DNA of 6,455 nucleotides from JAFGPF01 sp964500415 (GTDB taxonomy: Bacteria; Chloroflexota; Dehalococcoidia; Dehalococcoidales; RBG-16-60-22). Positions 1-5,054 of the stretch are shown here, one piece after another. The notes beneath the pieces were generated by a model. The model was not told the origin of the DNA and did no database searches. It was given only the letters and a program-made list of their open reading frames with translations. How positions within the stretch are numbered: the stretch's first letter is position 1; each line of letters begins with the position of its first letter. The translations under genes were made by a program, and so were the position numbers. The stretch covers positions 1 to 6,455 of the forward strand of contig CAZCOB010000081.1 in assembly GCA_964500415.1 (NCBI GenBank). Reading direction: 5' to 3'.

Positions 1-773
1 TCCAGGCTTTCGGCTGCGTACTGGGCTTCGACTGGCATTCGAGCGGCGTGACCACTACCCTCTGCGGCGCCCTGAAAGAAGGCCTAAAGGGAATCGAACG
101 CGACCTGGGTCTCTTTATTGCCGGTGGTAAAGGCAAGACCTCACGCAAGACACCCCTGGAGATAGAAACCTGGGGAGAAAAAATATCACTTGACCCGACA
201 CCGCTGGTATACGCCAGCCGCATGTCTGCCAAGGTTGACAGCGCCGCCGTCCAGGACGGTTACCAGCTCTACCACCACACGTTCCTCTTCACGGCCGGAG
301 GCTCATGGACCGTGGTGCAGCAGGGCATGAACGAGACGAACCACTACGCCCGCCGCTATCACTGGCTGGGCGAGACCGTCAGCGACTTCGTTAACGAGCC
401 GCATTCGGCTATTTTATCAGAGGCCAGAGGACAGGCGCTTAACCTCACGGCCGGAGAAAGCCAGCCGGCCCGGAACACCATTACCTCCATCGCCACGCAG
501 GAAAAGCCGGAAAACGTGCTGGCCGAACTTAAACGACTTAAAACACTGAGCCTCCCCTCACGCCACCATATACTCACCAGCGACCTTCACCCCGACAGCC
601 TGAGAAAGATTATCCTGAGCGCCTACGAGCGCCAGCCTGATGACTTCGAGCAGCTACTGGGATTATCAGGCGTCGGCGCCAAGACCATAAGGGCTTTGAG
701 TCTCATTTCCGAGCTTGTCCACGGCGTAGCGCCCAGCTACCGCGACCCCGCCCGCTACAGCTTCGCCCACTGA
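1..773 (+). CDS. DUF763 family protein, 5' end outside window, interrupted by TGA
   Basis: Frame 3 is open from the window edge, so this is the body of a gene whose start lies upstream. A GTG at 48 is internal: the codons before it read FGCVLGFDWHSSG, continuous with the family core. Recognisable DUF763 stretches are the GGKGKTSRKTP region (near 126-158), SRMSAKVDSAAVQDGYQLYH (near 216-275) and a helix-hairpin-helix-like LLGLSGVGAKTIRAL segment (about 654-698), which usually contacts DNA non-specifically. DUF763 occurs in archaea and some bacteria and its function is unknown to me; a nucleic-acid role is only suggested by the helix-hairpin-helix. The frame stops at TGA 771-773, directly after YSFAH. 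There the family normally continues with a Gly-Gly-Lys-Asp-Gly-like stretch, and that continuation is still present downstream in frame. The protein would thus lack its last 48 or so residues. Confidence 0.85.
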   Translation, partial: QAFGCVLGFDWHSSGVTTTLCGALKEGLKGIERDLGLFIAGGKGKTSRKTPLEIETWGEKISLDPTPLVYASRMSAKVDSAAVQDGYQLYHHTFLFTAGGSWTVVQQGMNETNHYARRYHWLGETVSDFVNEPHSAILSEARGQALNLTAGESQPARNTITSIATQEKPENVLAELKRLKTLSLPSRHHILTSDLHPDSLRKIILSAYERQPDDFEQLLGLSGVGAKTIRALSLISELVHGVAPSYRDPARYSFAH

Positions 774-917
774 GGCAAGGACGGCATCCCCTATCCGGTG
801 GACCGGCAAACCTACGACCGGAGCATCGAGCTGCTTTCTCAAGCCATCAATAAGACAAAACTCGGCCTGGGCGAAAAACAGAAGGCGTTCCAGAGGCTCA
901 ACAGATTACGGATGTGA
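774..917 (+). pseudogene. In-frame 3' remnant of the DUF763 gene after the TGA
   Basis: Reading on in the same frame past TGA 771-773 gives 47 codons beginning GKDGIPYPVDRQTYDRSIEL and ending with TGA at 915-917. This resembles the normal DUF763 C-terminus (a GKDG-x-PYPVDR-x-YD block followed by a charged amphipathic helix), so the two parts were one gene. No start codon with a ribosome site appears in the remnant, so it is unlikely to be translated alone. A one-base change of a glycine GGA codon to TGA would explain the break, as would a sequencing error or stop-codon recoding. The tail has no frameshift and no internal stop, so the lesion is recent or not real. Confidence 0.75.
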
Positions 918-1024
918 TTATTTTAATATTTCTAATCCAGCACGGGAACGAAGCAACATCCGAACTGAAAGCTGACAATCCACCTAGAGAGAAGCTTTAA
1001 TTTTACATTAGAACTTCCAATATT
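918..1024. other. AT-rich intergenic spacer with no gene
   Basis: Between the DUF763 end and the operator cluster I see no ORF with family character and no RNA gene. There is no convincing stem followed by a T-run, so no terminator is called. Base composition shifts here from the GC-richer DUF763 gene to clearly AT-rich DNA, which marks the left edge of the accessory module. Confidence 0.5.
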
Positions 1025-1097
1025 ACCTAATAAATAATAATAACCTAATACCTAAGGTATTGACAATACCTATTACCTATGTTATAATAGGTTAATA
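1025..1097. promoter_or_regulatory. Operator cluster: nested palindromes and 25-bp-phased ACCTA elements
   Basis: ACCTA occurs at 1025, 1043, 1050, 1068 and 1075, with alternating spacings of 18, 7, 18 and 7 bp, that is a 25-bp period. Three inverted repeats overlap here: AATACCTAAGGTATT (1047-1061), GGTATTGACAATACC (1056-1070, containing the -35 box), and ACCTAT (1075-1080) facing ATAGGT (1087-1092), which overlaps the -10 box. A protein bound here would cover both promoter boxes. Short repeated half-sites of this kind suit a ribbon-helix-helix repressor binding cooperatively. The encoded downstream regulator is the natural candidate (inference). Confidence 0.75.
1060..1088 (+). promoter_or_regulatory. 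Perfect-consensus sigma70 promoter for the regulator gene
   Basis: The -35 box TTGACA (1060-1065) and -10 box TATAAT (1083-1088) are both exact consensus with an exact 17-bp spacer. Transcription would start near 1095. The ribosome site GGAGG (1106-1110) lies 6 nt before the ATG at 1117, so the leader is only about 20 nt. So strong a promoter, covered by palindromes, suggests tight repression. Confidence 0.88.
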
Positions 1098-1116
1098 TCT
1101 TTATTGGAGGCTCAAT

Positions 1117-1581
1117 ATGCAAAAGGGGTTTAAGAAAGTGGTGGTATCATTGATAAAAGCCAACCCGGGACTTTCTCCTGAAGAGTATGCTCAAAGAGCG
1201 CTACAAAGTGGACTTTGCGGCAGCGACTCCAAGAACGCTGTTTTTTCACTTTCAACGACTCTAAGAAAAGAAGTGCGAGAAAAGCGGATGCCCGAAATCA
1301 AAGCCGTTAAGGTCGATGGTAAGCTACGTTTCTTCCCCACCGATTATGACATTGGTCAGCAAACCTCTCCACCTAAGAAAGACAGCCCGCTGACAATTCT
1401 TCTCCCCCCAGACATTTCAAACGCTATCGATACACTAGTTGAGTTGGGTAAACATGCCAACCGAGCTGAAGGGTTAATTTGGTTTGCTAGGGAGGGTATC
1501 AAGGTAAACCAACAAAAGTTAAACGATGCAGCGAGGGTTACACAGCAAATTAAGAGCTTGAAAGAATCCGTACATATTTAG
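1117..1581 (+). CDS. Putative transcriptional regulator: winged-helix-like N-terminus plus ribbon-helix-helix C-terminus
   Basis: A 154-residue protein. The ATG start is supported by GGAGG 6 nt upstream. Residues about 4-74 look like a small winged-helix domain (helix FKKVVVSLIKAN, then GLSPEEYAQRALQSG, a third helix, and a basic strand ending GKLRFFP), possibly of HARE-HTH type. Residues 78-90 form a linker. Residues about 91-129 match the ribbon-helix-helix pattern: strand LTILLPP, helix ISNAIDTLVELG, turn, then helix RAEGLIWFAREGI. The end (130-150) is a short charged helix. Ribbon-helix-helix proteins bind DNA as dimers at short repeated half-sites, which fits the operator cluster directly upstream, so autorepression is likely. 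The hicB start follows 62 nt later on the same strand. I do not recognise an established family for the whole protein; both domain calls are from pattern only and the ribbon-helix-helix is the firmer one. Confidence 0.72.
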   Translation: MQKGFKKVVVSLIKANPGLSPEEYAQRALQSGLCGSDSKNAVFSLSTTLRKEVREKRMPEIKAVKVDGKLRFFPTDYDIGQQTSPPKKDSPLTILLPPDISNAIDTLVELGKHANRAEGLIWFAREGIKVNQQKLNDAARVTQQIKSLKESVHI

Positions 1582-1607
1582 GATTGTACCCTTATATGTG
1601 ATATGAT
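1578..1607 (+). promoter_or_regulatory. Possible extended -10 promoter for hicBA
   Basis: TATGAT (1602-1607) is 5 of 6 to the -10 consensus and is preceded by TG at 1599-1600 with one base between, the extended -10 arrangement. The -35 candidate, TTAGGA at 1578-1583 (18-bp spacer), is poor. It overlaps the stop of the regulator gene. Initiation near 1614 would give hicBA its own transcript besides read-through. Confidence 0.45.
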
Positions 1608-1609
1608 AG

Positions 1610-1644
1610 TAGATAGCACCTGACTAGCATGGAGGAGCTATCTA
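1610..1644. repeat. 8-bp inverted repeat around the hicB ribosome binding site
   Basis: TAGATAGC (1610-1617) and GCTATCTA (1637-1644) are perfect inverted copies separated by 19 nt. The SD GGAGGAG (1631-1637) lies at the right edge of the loop, and the right arm ends on the A of the start codon at 1644. As DNA it could be an operator just downstream of the -10 box. As RNA, in read-through transcripts from the upstream promoter, it could form a hairpin over the start codon. Confidence 0.6.
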
Positions 1645-1871
1645 TGAAACGTCAATTAAAGATTATTGTCGAGAAAAACGCCGACGGATATGTTGCCTAT
1701 CCTCTAGGCTTGAAAGGTATCGTGGTAGGACAGGGAGATACCTATGAGGAAGCCCTATCTGACGTAAAATCGGCCATCCAGTTTCACATCGAAACCTTCG
1801 GCAGTGAAATGCTGGAGATGGAGCCGCCTGTTCTGGAAGCTTTTATCGCTGAGACAGGAGTGAATGTTTGA
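1644..1871 (+). CDS. hicB: Short HicB-type antitoxin, type II toxin-antitoxin system
   Basis: A 75-residue HicB-family protein: N-terminal strand LKIIVEKNADGYVAYPLGLKG, then the VVGQGDTYEEALSDVKSAI helix typical of the degenerate RNase H-like HicB fold, then a short acidic tail. HicB neutralises the cognate HicA toxin by covering its active site. I chose ATG 1644 over ATG 1629 because the SD GGAGGAG (1631-1637) sits 6 nt before 1644 and overlaps the other codon. Many HicB proteins carry a C-terminal helix-turn-helix or ribbon-helix-helix domain that represses the operon. This one stops after the HicB fold and has none, so any transcriptional control must come from elsewhere, possibly the neighbouring regulator. 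Its stop overlaps the start of hicA. Confidence 0.85.
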   Translation: MKRQLKIIVEKNADGYVAYPLGLKGIVVGQGDTYEEALSDVKSAIQFHIETFGSEMLEMEPPVLEAFIAETGVNV

Positions 1872-2110
1872 CGAGTAAGTTTCCTGTAGATGCTCCTAAA
1901 TCTCGCGTCATCAAGGCCTTTGAAACTCTGGGATTCAGGCCGGTTAGAGAGAAGGAACATATTGCCATGCTACGTGAAAACCCCGATGGCAGTAAAACCC
2001 CGTTAACCATGCCTGCCCATCCGAGGATAAAGAGTTCAACACTAAGAACGATTTGTGCTCAGGCAGGAATATCAAGGGAAGACTTTCTCAAAGCCTACAA
2101 GAAAACATAA
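1868..2110 (+). CDS. hicA: HicA-type mRNA interferase toxin
   Basis: An 80-residue HicA/YcfA-family protein. HicA toxins have a double-stranded RNA-binding fold and cut mRNA with a conserved histidine. Here the pattern is helix SRVIKAFETLGF, then VREKEHIAML with the likely catalytic His31, then strand TPLTMPAHPRIKSSTLRTI and the C-terminal helix AGISREDFLKAY, which is characteristic. The start is a TTG at 1868 overlapping the hicB stop (TTGA), with AGGAG at 1856-1860 placed 7 nt upstream, so translation is probably coupled to the antitoxin. The length is normal for the family and all expected elements are present, so the toxin looks intact. The gene order is antitoxin first, opposite to the E. 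coli hicAB order but seen in other HicBA loci. Confidence 0.87.
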   Translation: MTSKFPVDAPKSRVIKAFETLGFRPVREKEHIAMLRENPDGSKTPLTMPAHPRIKSSTLRTICAQAGISREDFLKAYKKT

Positions 2111-2271
2111 CTTATTAGAACATAATTGTCCGACTAATCCATTAAAGCGCTTACAACCCTCATCATCTTTAACGGGATAAAAGTCACATACAACCTCCCT
2201 CCACTCCCCTAGAATCCAATTAGAGACACGTAAAACGGTGTGTTTATTTTTTGGATGGGGAGGCTGTTTCC
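2111..2271. other. Intergenic spacer between hicA and the molybdopterin gene
   Basis: No ORF is supported here. There is a short AAGCGCTT palindrome (2145-2152), a weak promoter candidate (2187-2215), and an imperfect 4-5 bp stem (ACAC 2226-2229 with GTGT 2238-2241) followed by a T-rich run (2243-2252). The last could be a feeble terminator, but its stem is too short to call. Confidence 0.4.
2187..2215 (+). promoter_or_regulatory. Weak promoter candidate for the molybdopterin oxidoreductase
   Basis: TAGAAT (2210-2215) matches 5 of 6 of the -10 consensus, with CATACA (2187-2192) at a 17-bp spacing matching only half of the -35 box. It is listed because it is the best candidate ahead of the gene. 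Confidence 0.25.
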
Positions 2272-2949
2272 GTGAAGAAGAGAGCAATCATCGGCTCGGC
2301 TGTTGTCGTGGTTATTATCATTGCGTTCATCGCCGGCCTGGTGGCGTTCGGCCCAGGCAATGGTAAAGTCGAAGAACTGGAGGGTGTCGAAGTGAGAGAG
2401 TACCAGGGTGAAAATCTTTCCTCAATTAACGATTTCAGGGAGAACTCCATCAAAGGTCCCCAGCAGGTGGACATAGAAAATTACCGCCTGGAAATTACCG
2501 GACTGGCGGAGAAACCGGCCGGCTATACCTACGACGAAGTAATCGGCGACTTCGATAACTATAAGAAAGTCGTCAGGCTGAACTGCGTCGAGGGATGGGC
2601 GGTAAACATCCTCTGGGAGGGCGTGCTGGTCAGGGACATACTGCAACAGGCCGGGCCCCTGCCCGAGGCCAGGACCGTTATCTTCCACGCCTATGACGGC
2701 TATACCACTTCTTTCCCGATAGAATACATCATGGGCAACGATATCCTCATGGCGCACAAGATGAACGATGTCACCATTCCGCCGGAGAGGGGCTTCCCCT
2801 TCGAGCTGGTGGCCGAGAGCAAGTGGGGCTACAAGTGGGTGAAATGGATAACGAAAATTGAGCTTTCCGACGACGTCAACTATCAGGGCTACTGGGAGAG
2901 CCGCGGCTACTCCGATGAAGCCGATTTGGACAAGGGTTTCTTTGACTAA
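2272..2949 (+). CDS. Membrane-anchored molybdopterin-dependent oxidoreductase (sulfite oxidase/YedY fold)
   Basis: A 225-residue protein. I chose GTG 2272 because GGGGAGG (2257-2263) lies 8 nt before it; a TTG at 2251 in the same frame has no such support. Residues about 2-26 are two lysines and an arginine followed by one hydrophobic segment (AIIGSAVVVVIIIAFIAGLV), an uncleaved anchor or signal peptide placing the domain outside the membrane. Residues about 55-210 match the oxidoreductase molybdopterin-binding domain: YRLEITGL, then RLNCVEGW with Cys105 as the expected molybdenum ligand, then LWEGVLVRDIL, then GYTTSFP, and the closing GYKWVKWITKIEL strand. The family reduces or oxidises small oxo substrates (sulfite, sulfoxides); the substrate here is unknown. 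The usual C-terminal dimerisation domain of sulfite oxidases is absent, as in YedY (MsrP). No haem-binding or membrane cytochrome partner gene lies next to it, and I see no twin-arginine motif. Confidence 0.85.
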   Translation: MKKRAIIGSAVVVVIIIAFIAGLVAFGPGNGKVEELEGVEVREYQGENLSSINDFRENSIKGPQQVDIENYRLEITGLAEKPAGYTYDEVIGDFDNYKKVVRLNCVEGWAVNILWEGVLVRDILQQAGPLPEARTVIFHAYDGYTTSFPIEYIMGNDILMAHKMNDVTIPPERGFPFELVAESKWGYKWVKWITKIELSDDVNYQGYWESRGYSDEADLDKGFFD

Positions 2950-2967
2950 GTGCTAACCGGGGCATAC

Positions 2968-2996
2968 TTTACAAAACAGTAGTAATAGCGTAGAGT
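2968..2996 (+). promoter_or_regulatory. Probable sigma70 promoter for the lipoprotein gene
   Basis: TTTACA (2968-2973; 5 of 6) and TAGAGT (2991-2996; 4 of 6) are separated by exactly 17 bp. Initiation near 3003 would leave a leader of about 25 nt before the ATG at 3029. Confidence 0.5.
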
Positions 2997-3028
2997 TTCA
3001 TTGATAGCAGGCACCGGGTATTCCAGAT

Positions 3029-4441
3029 ATGAAACTCGGATATTTAATTCTAATACTTGCAGTTATGGCAATGATGGTGGGCTGCACGTCAGAATCACCA
3101 CCTGAATCTCCATCGGAGACAACGCCAACGCTAACGTCGCCACCAGAAACGCCGCAACCCGATGTGATACCAGAAACACCGACCGTACCGGAGCAATCAT
3201 CTCCGCCAACAGGATTAACACCAAAGGGACCACTGCCACCACCTGGACCACCGCTACCACCAGCACCTGATTACATCTTACCTTTAGAGGAACTTGTTAC
3301 ATCACGATTCGGCATCGTTGACATTAGGCAGGATATCGGCGAAATCAACGGGCTGGGCATAAGGTGGGATAGACCCCATCCTTGTCCGTTTGTCTGGGGA
3401 CACATTGAACCGGAAAAAGGCGAATATAAATGGAGAGAGATAGATAAATATCTTCAGATGACTCAGGCCTTTAGTTTTGTTACATTAGCCACCATCTGGC
3501 CGTTTGCCGAATGGGACCAGGCCGGGTGGGGAGATGCCGCTGACACTTCAGTCATATTCGAGAGAGAATTAGGTAGAGGGCGCCGCAAACCGCATGACAT
3601 GGATGCATACAGCAGGTGCGTTTCCGCTCTGGTGGAAAGATACGACGGAGATGGGAAAGACGACATGCCCGGTCTGATATATCCCATCAAGTACTGGGAG
3701 GCCGGTAACGAACCGGGTATGCAAGAAGACTTCGATACCTTCTTTGTCGGCTCGCCGGAGGATTACCTGGAAGTGCTGAAAACCACCTATCAGGCGGTAA
3801 AAGAGGCAGACCCGGAGGCAATGGTACTGCATGCCGGCATGGCGGGGCCGTGCGAAGATAGAGCCTCATTCTGGAGACCGGTTTACGAGAACGGAAGCGA
3901 CTATTTTGATATAGCCAACATCCATTCCATAGAAGTAATCGACGCGCTGAGTGTTGTCCCTGGTTTCGTTAGACTGTTATCAGAATATGGCATCAACAAG
4001 CCAATCTGGGTAACCGAAGTACAGCATAGCAGCAATAAAGGTCTCGAGGAGCATGCCTGTGGTATCGTCAAGAGCTACGCGGTCGCTTTCGCCTCCGGCG
4101 CCGAGAAAGTATTTTACACCATGTTCAACATTCCGAATTTCGCCCCGGAACACCACAAAATAGCGGCGCTAATCGTAGAGGGAGATGAGAAAAGACCCGG
4201 ATATTATGCCTTGAAGACCATGGTTTCAAAGCTGGACGCATTCACATCTGTCGAGAGGCTGTCTGAAGGACAATACAAGTTCGTGGTAAATGGCAAACCG
4301 GTCTATGCCCTGTGGGGCTCTGACGAAATCCCCGATGAAATAACGGGGGAAGTCTTAATTACCAATATTTACGGAGAAGAATCAAGGGTTAATAGTCAGA
4401 CCATCGACCTCACTGACAGTCCGATTTTCATAGAGAAGTAG
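3029..4441 (+). CDS. Lipoprotein with proline-rich tether and clan GH-A glycoside hydrolase-like domain
   Basis: A 470-residue secreted lipoprotein. The N-terminus MKLGYLILILAVMAMMVGC is a lipoprotein signal peptide with lipobox MVGC and lipidated Cys19. Residues about 22-82 are a low-complexity Pro/Thr/Ser/Glu tether that would hold the domain away from the membrane. Residues about 90-390 resemble a TIM-barrel glycosidase of clan GH-A (GH39/GH5/GH10-like): GIRWDRPHP near the start, WGHIEPEKGEYKW, then WEAGNEPG with Asn227-Glu228 as the likely acid/base, and IWVTEVQ with Glu330 as the likely nucleophile. The spacing of about 100 residues between the two glutamates fits this clan. The last 80 residues are beta-rich, as in the small C-terminal domains of such enzymes. 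The substrate cannot be told. The start has no good SD site (only ACCGGG at 3013-3018), so initiation may be weak. Confidence 0.78.
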   Translation: MKLGYLILILAVMAMMVGCTSESPPESPSETTPTLTSPPETPQPDVIPETPTVPEQSSPPTGLTPKGPLPPPGPPLPPAPDYILPLEELVTSRFGIVDIRQDIGEINGLGIRWDRPHPCPFVWGHIEPEKGEYKWREIDKYLQMTQAFSFVTLATIWPFAEWDQAGWGDAADTSVIFERELGRGRRKPHDMDAYSRCVSALVERYDGDGKDDMPGLIYPIKYWEAGNEPGMQEDFDTFFVGSPEDYLEVLKTTYQAVKEADPEAMVLHAGMAGPCEDRASFWRPVYENGSDYFDIANIHSIEVIDALSVVPGFVRLLSEYGINKPIWVTEVQHSSNKGLEEHACGIVKSYAVAFASGAEKVFYTMFNIPNFAPEHHKIAALIVEGDEKRPGYYALKTMVSKLDAFTSVERLSEGQYKFVVNGKPVYALWGSDEIPDEITGEVLITNIYGEESRVNSQTIDLTDSPIFIEK

Positions 4442-4470
4442 CTGCTTAAATAATTACTCCGCCCCACCCT

Positions 4471-4500
4471 TTGACACCCCAGCCTCAAAGCTGTTAATCT
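4471..4500 (+). promoter_or_regulatory. Possible promoter for the DUF1648-like gene and glyQS
   Basis: An exact TTGACA -35 box (4471-4476) is followed after 18 bp by TAATCT (4495-4500), a poor -10 box. It lies about 25 bp before the start of the membrane-protein gene and is the only candidate upstream of the probable two-gene operon. Confidence 0.4.
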
Positions 4501-4524
4501 TTACTGGTACTAGCTATAAAGCAG

Positions 4525-5049
4525 GTGGTTACCATTAGCTCCGCAAACTCAGAAAATACCAAAATTTTCCGCTGGACATATATTGTCCTGCCGGTGGCTA
4601 TCCTCCTTCTTTCCGTAATCCTGACCGCTTTTTTCTATCGCCTGCTGCCGGACGAGGTTGCTTACCGCTTCTCCGGCGGAGAACCCTCCCACTGGTCCGG
4701 TCGCGGCGCCTTTATCGCCTGGGTTTTAATATTGCAGTTCGTTTTCACCCTGCTCTCGCTGACTATCGCCTACCTGGCCACAAGCACCAGCCGGCGCTTG
4801 CAGATAGACGAAAGCAGCCTGAACAGGTCGTTATTCACCATCATGGGGAATCTGATGGCGCTGCCACAAATTATCCTGCTTTTTGCAATGCTGGATATTT
4901 TTTTATACAATGCATATCAAATAAAGCTGATACCCCTCTGGGTATTTGCCCTTATGGTGCTGGTATTGGGCGGCATTATTCTGGGTGTGTTCTTTATCCG
5001 GTCAATCCGGCAATATCGCCACCTGCGAGGGAAAAATCTCCGGGAGTAA
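4525..5049 (+). CDS. DUF1648-like four-helix membrane protein
   Basis: A 174-residue integral membrane protein starting at GTG 4525. The ribosome site is poor (only AGCAGG-like bases just before it), so the start is provisional. Four hydrophobic stretches are visible: about 14-36 (YIVLPVAILLLSVILTAFFY), 64-86, 103-129 and 137-160. Between the first two lies LLPDEVAYRFSGGEPSHWSGRG, which matches the DUF1648 signature (a LP-x-x-v-x-x-hF-x-x-G-x-p-x-x-W pattern). DUF1648 domains occur in SdpI-type immunity proteins and in many uncharacterised membrane proteins; the biochemical role is unclear, and an immunity function is not shown here. The stop lies 5 nt before the glyQS ATG, and the glyQS SD overlaps the end of this gene, so the two are probably co-transcribed. 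The basic tail suggests its C-terminus is cytoplasmic. Confidence 0.65.
   Translation: MVTISSANSENTKIFRWTYIVLPVAILLLSVILTAFFYRLLPDEVAYRFSGGEPSHWSGRGAFIAWVLILQFVFTLLSLTIAYLATSTSRRLQIDESSLNRSLFTIMGNLMALPQIILLFAMLDIFLYNAYQIKLIPLWVFALMVLVLGGIILGVFFIRSIRQYRHLRGKNLRE
5042..5046 (+). promoter_or_regulatory. glyQS ribosome binding site inside the upstream gene end
   Basis: GGGAG lies 8 nt before ATG 5055, and the next base begins the TAA stop (5047-5049) of the preceding gene. The overlap fixes the glyQS start and implies coupled translation. Confidence 0.7.
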
Positions 5050-5054
5050 TATTA

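Noticed and set aside
795..806. CCGGT-GG-ACCGG palindrome as a selenocysteine insertion element
   Set aside because: The stem is too short, and its position about 22 nt past the TGA with a UGGA loop does not match a bacterial SECIS convincingly.
1025..1097. CRISPR or tandem-repeat array
   Set aside because: Repeat units are only about 5-7 bp and sit exactly over a promoter; operator sites explain them better.
1629..1643. ATG 1629 as the hicB start
   Set aside because: It overlaps the SD that serves ATG 1644, has no ribosome site of its own, and would add residues outside the HicB fold.
2226..2252. Possible rho-independent terminator (ACAC/GTGT stem with T-run)
   Set aside because: The stem is only 4-5 bp with a bulge and AT-rich loop; the T-run lies almost in the ribosome site of the next gene.
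2251..2271. TTG 2251 as the molybdopterin gene start
   Set aside because: GGGGAGG lies downstream of it and is well placed for GTG 2272; the extra seven residues include acidic ones before the basic n-region.
3063..3266. Minus-strand hydrophobic ORF opposite the lipoprotein tether
   Set aside because: It arises from the complement of the Pro/Thr-rich repeat codons; it has no ribosome site and the plus-strand protein is clearly real.
4480..4500. CAGC/GCTG stem after the lipoprotein gene as terminator
   Set aside because: A four-pair stem with no proper T-run; it overlaps the better -35/-10 candidate.
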